Assembly (NCBI RefSeq): GCF_000472425.1
Contig: NZ_AXAI01000008.1
Coordinates: forward strand, 310,001-374,000
DNA: 64,000 bases
Direction of reading: 5' to 3'
From: Bradyrhizobium sp. Tv2a-2
GTDB taxonomy: Bacteria > Pseudomonadota > Alphaproteobacteria > Rhizobiales > Xanthobacteraceae
Shown: positions 61,453 to 64,000 of the stretch, piece after piece
Numbering within the stretch: the first letter of the stretch is position 1
Layout of the letters: each line of letters begins with the position of its first letter
Made by a program: the position numbers and the translations under genes
The notes under the pieces: generated by a model
The model's input: the letters and a program-made list of their open reading frames with translations, nothing else
The model's database searches: none
Told to the model about the DNA's origin: nothing

Positions 61453-62304
61453 ATGAAAGACCTGTCTGGAAAGACGGCGTTCGTCACGGGCGCCGCATCT
61501 GGTATCGGACTGGGGATCGCTACCGCGCTGTCGCAAGCAGGAGTGAAAGTCATGCTCTGCGATATCGAGGAGGAGGCGCTGGCAAAGGCGATATCAGGCT
61601 TGAAGCTCACGAACGCTGATGTTGATGGGGTGAGAGCCGATGTCTCACTTAAGGCAGAGTTGCAGGCGGCCGCGGACGCCACCGTCGTGCGGTATGGCAA
61701 GGTCCACATTTTGGTCAACAATGCTGGGGTTGGCGCTGGCGGCAACTACGGCCGCTGGTCCGACGCGCGTTGGAATTGGGTTCTGGGCGTCAATCTGATG
61801 TCGGTGATCTGGGGGATCGAGATTTTTGGCCCGCTGATCGAAGCGCACGGCGAGGGAGGACAGATCGTCTCCACCGCATCTATCGCTGGACTGATTTCAG
61901 GAGAAGTAAATCCTCTGTACAATGTGAGCAAATATGGCGTCGTTGCGCTCTCCGAGTCACTGCGCATCACCCTTGCGCCGCGGGCGATCGGAGTGTCCAT
62001 TCTGTGTCCGGGTTTTGTCCGCACGCAAATCATGAACTCAGGCCGCAATGTCCCTCAGCGGTTCGCTAGCGCTCTTGAAGCCCCGCCGACAGAAGGTCCC
62101 GTCGCTGACGTCATCAAACAATTTCAGGAGCGGATATCCAAGGGCATCGATCCGCTCTATGTCGGCGAATTGGTTCGAGAAGGCATCGAAAATGACTGGC
62201 CATACATCTTCACTGACACTGAGTTCGAGCCCTTAATCGACGACCGCTTCGCCGCCATAAAGCAGGGCTTCGACCGTCTCCGCGGACGACAGCCGAGACA
62301 TTGA
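61453..62304 (+). CDS. short-chain dehydrogenase/reductase, paralogue of the one at 50059
   Basis: The 283-residue SDR has TGAASGIG (12-19), NNAGVGAGG, a catalytic Ser in STASIAG and the YNVSK pair. Its length and nearly all blocks match the 50059-50913 product, including WNWVLGVNLMSVIWG and IENDWPYIFTDTE; changes cluster around residues 145-160 and 205-225. Substrate unknown. It follows the rearranged tRNA/integrase area. Confidence 0.88.
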   Translation: MKDLSGKTAFVTGAASGIGLGIATALSQAGVKVMLCDIEEEALAKAISGLKLTNADVDGVRADVSLKAELQAAADATVVRYGKVHILVNNAGVGAGGNYGRWSDARWNWVLGVNLMSVIWGIEIFGPLIEAHGEGGQIVSTASIAGLISGEVNPLYNVSKYGVVALSESLRITLAPRAIGVSILCPGFVRTQIMNSGRNVPQRFASALEAPPTEGPVADVIKQFQERISKGIDPLYVGELVREGIENDWPYIFTDTEFEPLIDDRFAAIKQGFDRLRGRQPRH

Positions 62305-62439
62305 GCGCAGTTAATGTGTGATTGATGGTGGAACGAACGACACTGCACCTGTGCTGCCGTCTAGAATGTGCTTCATGTCGCTGGAACGACCGCTCATGGT
62401 CCGAAGCTCGGACACCGCGCGTCTGCACATCGCTCTAGA

Positions 62440-63420
62440 CTAGTCGTAGAGATGGCAGGCGACCCAATGACCTTCGGCCTGCTGCTTCAGGGCAGGCTCG
62501 ACGATGCGGCATCGGCTCATCACCTTGGCGCAGCGCGGATGCAGGCGGCAGCCTTTGGGAGGATTGAGCGGGGATGGCACTTCGCCCTGCAGCACTATTC
62601 GCTTGCGCTTCTTTTCGATCGCCCGGTCCGGCACCGGCACCGCCGCCAGCAGCGCCTCCGTGTAAGGATGCAGCGGCGACGAATAGAGACTTTGCTTCGG
62701 GGCGATCTCGATAATCTTGCCGAGATACATCACGGCGATCCGGTCGCTCAGGTGTCGCACCACCGCCAGATCGTGCGCGATGAAGATGTAAGTCAGGCCA
62801 AGCCGGTCGCGCAACGCCTCGAACAGGTTGACGATCTGGGCCTGGATCGAAACATCAAGCGCCGAAACGGGCTCGTCGCAAACGATAAAGTCCGGCTGCG
62901 CCGCGAGCGAGCGAGCGATCCCGATGCGCTGGCGCTGGCCGCCCGAGAATTCGTGCGGGAAGCGATCGAGCATTCCCCGATCGAGGCCGACGATCCTGAA
63001 AAGCTCAGTCGCCTTTTCGCGGGCTTCAGCCCCATTTGCCGCCAGGCCGTGCACCAGCATCGGCTCGGCAACGGTATCGCCCACGGTCATCCTGGGGTTG
63101 AGCGACGAAAAGGGGTCTTGAAACACCATTTGCATGCGACGGCGCAGAGGCCGAATCTCCTCGTCGCTGAGTTTGGTGAGATCGGTGCCGCCGAACCAGA
63201 CCTCGCCAGAGGTCGGCCGTACCAGCTGCAGGATGGCACGACCCAAAGTCGATTTTCCACAACCGCTTTCGCCAACCAGTCCGAGCGTTTCGCCGCGCCG
63301 GATTTCGAGATCGACGCCGTCGACGGCGTGCACGGTGCCGACCGGCTGGCGCCGCAGCAAACCGCTGAGGACAGGGAAATGCACGACAAGCGCACGCAGC
63401 CACACCAGGTTATCGGTCAT
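62440..63420 (-). CDS. ABC transporter ATP-binding protein, oligopeptide/dipeptide type (DppF/OppF)
   Basis: I chose the ATG at 63420, just after the upstream stop; an in-frame ATG at 63465 would overlap it by 41 bp. The 326-residue ATPase has Walker [10 protein letters not shown] (50-58), FSGGQRQR, Walker [13 protein letters not shown], and the family's C-terminal extension with Cys-containing [14 protein letters not shown]. It works with the partner ATPase in importing peptides or similar solutes. Confidence 0.9.
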   Translation of the reverse strand: MTDNLVWLRALVVHFPVLSGLLRRQPVGTVHAVDGVDLEIRRGETLGLVGESGCGKSTLGRAILQLVRPTSGEVWFGGTDLTKLSDEEIRPLRRRMQMVFQDPFSSLNPRMTVGDTVAEPMLVHGLAANGAEAREKATELFRIVGLDRGMLDRFPHEFSGGQRQRIGIARSLAAQPDFIVCDEPVSALDVSIQAQIVNLFEALRDRLGLTYIFIAHDLAVVRHLSDRIAVMYLGKIIEIAPKQSLYSSPLHPYTEALLAAVPVPDRAIEKKRKRIVLQGEVPSPLNPPKGCRLHPRCAKVMSRCRIVEPALKQQAEGHWVACHLYD

Positions 63421-63424
63421 CGGC

Positions 63425-64000
63425 TCAGTCACGAACGTCGACCCAGCAGGCAACGGCGTGTCCATTGGCGTGGCGCGTCAGTGCCGGTACCTCGGCGCGA
63501 CATTTGTCAATTGCCAATGGGCATCGCGGATGGAATGCGCAGCCGGACGGCAAATCAAGCGGATTTGGCGGCTGGCCCTCGATCGGCAACAGTTTCTCGG
63601 AGATCGGCTGGTCGAGCCGCGGCACCGAGCGCAGCAACCCGATCGTGTATGGATGACGTGGCGTCCGGTAGATCTCGTCAGCGCTTGCGCTCTCGACGAT
63701 GCGTCCGGCGTACATGACGTTGACGCGATCGGCGTAGCGCGCCACCACGCCGAGATTATGTGTGATCAGAAGCAGCGCGGCGCGATGGTTTGCGACCTGC
63801 GCCTGCAGCAATTCAAGCAGCTGCGCCTGGATCGTCACGTCGAGAGCGGTGGTCGGCTCATCCGCAATGACGATGTCGGGATCACAGCTCATGCTCATCG
63901 CGATCATCATGCGCTGCCGCATCCCGCCGGAGAACTGATGCGGATAGCTCTGCAGCCGCCGGCGCGGTTCGGGAATATTCACGGACTCCAGCAGCGCCAG
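63425..64000 (-). CDS. ABC transporter ATP-binding protein, oligopeptide/dipeptide type (DppD/OppD), partial
   Basis: The C-terminal ~190 codons are in the window and the frame is open to base 64000. They hold the signature [12 protein letters not shown], Walker [13 protein letters not shown], the H-loop [11 protein letters not shown] and the [14 protein letters not shown] tail of oligopeptide ATPases. The N-terminus with Walker A lies beyond the edge, as must the permease and binding-protein genes. It precedes dppF-like 62440-63420 by a few bases. Confidence 0.88.
   Translation of the reverse strand: MALLESVNIPEPRRRLQSYPHQFSGGMRQRMMIAMSMSCDPDIVIADEPTTALDVTIQAQLLELLQAQVANHRAALLLITHNLGVVARYADRVNVMYAGRIVESASADEIYRTPRHPYTIGLLRSVPRLDQPISEKLLPIEGQPPNPLDLPSGCAFHPRCPLAIDKCRAEVPALTRHANGHAVACWVDVRD

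Noticed and set aside
1-64000. CRISPR arrays, rRNA genes, complete prophage or complete insertion sequence
   Set aside because: No regularly spaced identical repeats, no rRNA signature, no phage structural genes and no intact transposase were seen; only remnants at 52.1 and 60.6 kb.

Overview
The window is GC-rich DNA of an alphaproteobacterium and looks like Bradyrhizobium or a close relative. The reasons are the gene families (Hyu-type hydantoinase pair, MoxR/Bat operon, many SDR, TetR and acyl-CoA genes), dense AGGAGG-type ribosome sites with ATGA-coupled genes, and several families of palindromic intergenic repeats. The genus is inferred; no rRNA is present to prove it. About 58 protein genes or gene remnants, one tRNA and no CRISPR array were recognised.

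Layout. 0-2 kb: the start of a Tat-exported protein gene and a broken DUF1254 gene. 1.1-8.3 kb: a complete benzoate-to-3-oxoadipate-enol-lactone operon, catB-catC-catA-benA-benB-benC-benD, divergent from a LysR regulator; the gap holds an ATAC-N7-GTAT operator. 8.5-10.3 kb: an unrecognised three-gene cassette whose first and third products share a near-identical ~98-residue domain. 10.4-18.6 kb (minus strand): sulfatase, then moxR, DUF58, DUF4381, batA, a fused batB-batC and batD. 18.8-22.9 kb: an AraC regulator, a hybrid histidine kinase and a Lys/Ala-rich small protein. 23.1-28.4 kb: an M81 peptidase with hydantoinase B and A subunits.

28.4-31.9 kb is the most striking region. A LuxR-type regulator is divergent from two tandem small genes with near-identical leaders and Cys/Gly-rich C-termini. 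A radical-SAM/SPASM protein follows, and its stop codon overlaps the start of a small protein with CxxC and CxxCxC clusters. This has the layout of an uncharacterised ribosomally made, radical-SAM-modified peptide (RiPP) system. A cytochrome P450 converges on it and overlaps it by 4 bp, with another LuxR-type regulator upstream of the P450.

34-45.8 kb: a truncated glyoxalase-family gene, a sulfotransferase, two TetR regulators with palindromic candidate operators, enoyl-CoA hydratase, SDR, a membrane/coiled-coil protein, a methyltransferase, a CoA-transferase, a beta-keto acid cleavage enzyme, and an ACAD11-like acyl-CoA dehydrogenase followed by an APH-type kinase. The last two suggest catabolism of 4-hydroxyacyl-CoA by phosphorylation and elimination, as in levulinate degradation.

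46-57 kb is a patchwork: an adenylate cyclase, a winged-helix/TPR regulator, an orphan ABC binding protein, an SDR, a DUF2867 protein, an IS110 remnant, actinobacterial-type DapD, ArgE and an epoxide hydrolase. 56.4-60.3 kb: SDRs, a histidine phosphatase and a beta-lactamase-fold hydrolase. At 60.5 kb tRNA-Trp(CCA) is followed by an integrase remnant and a cyclase-gene tail, a likely decayed island boundary. Then come a close paralogue of the 50-kb SDR and two oligopeptide-type ABC ATPase genes, the last cut by the window edge.
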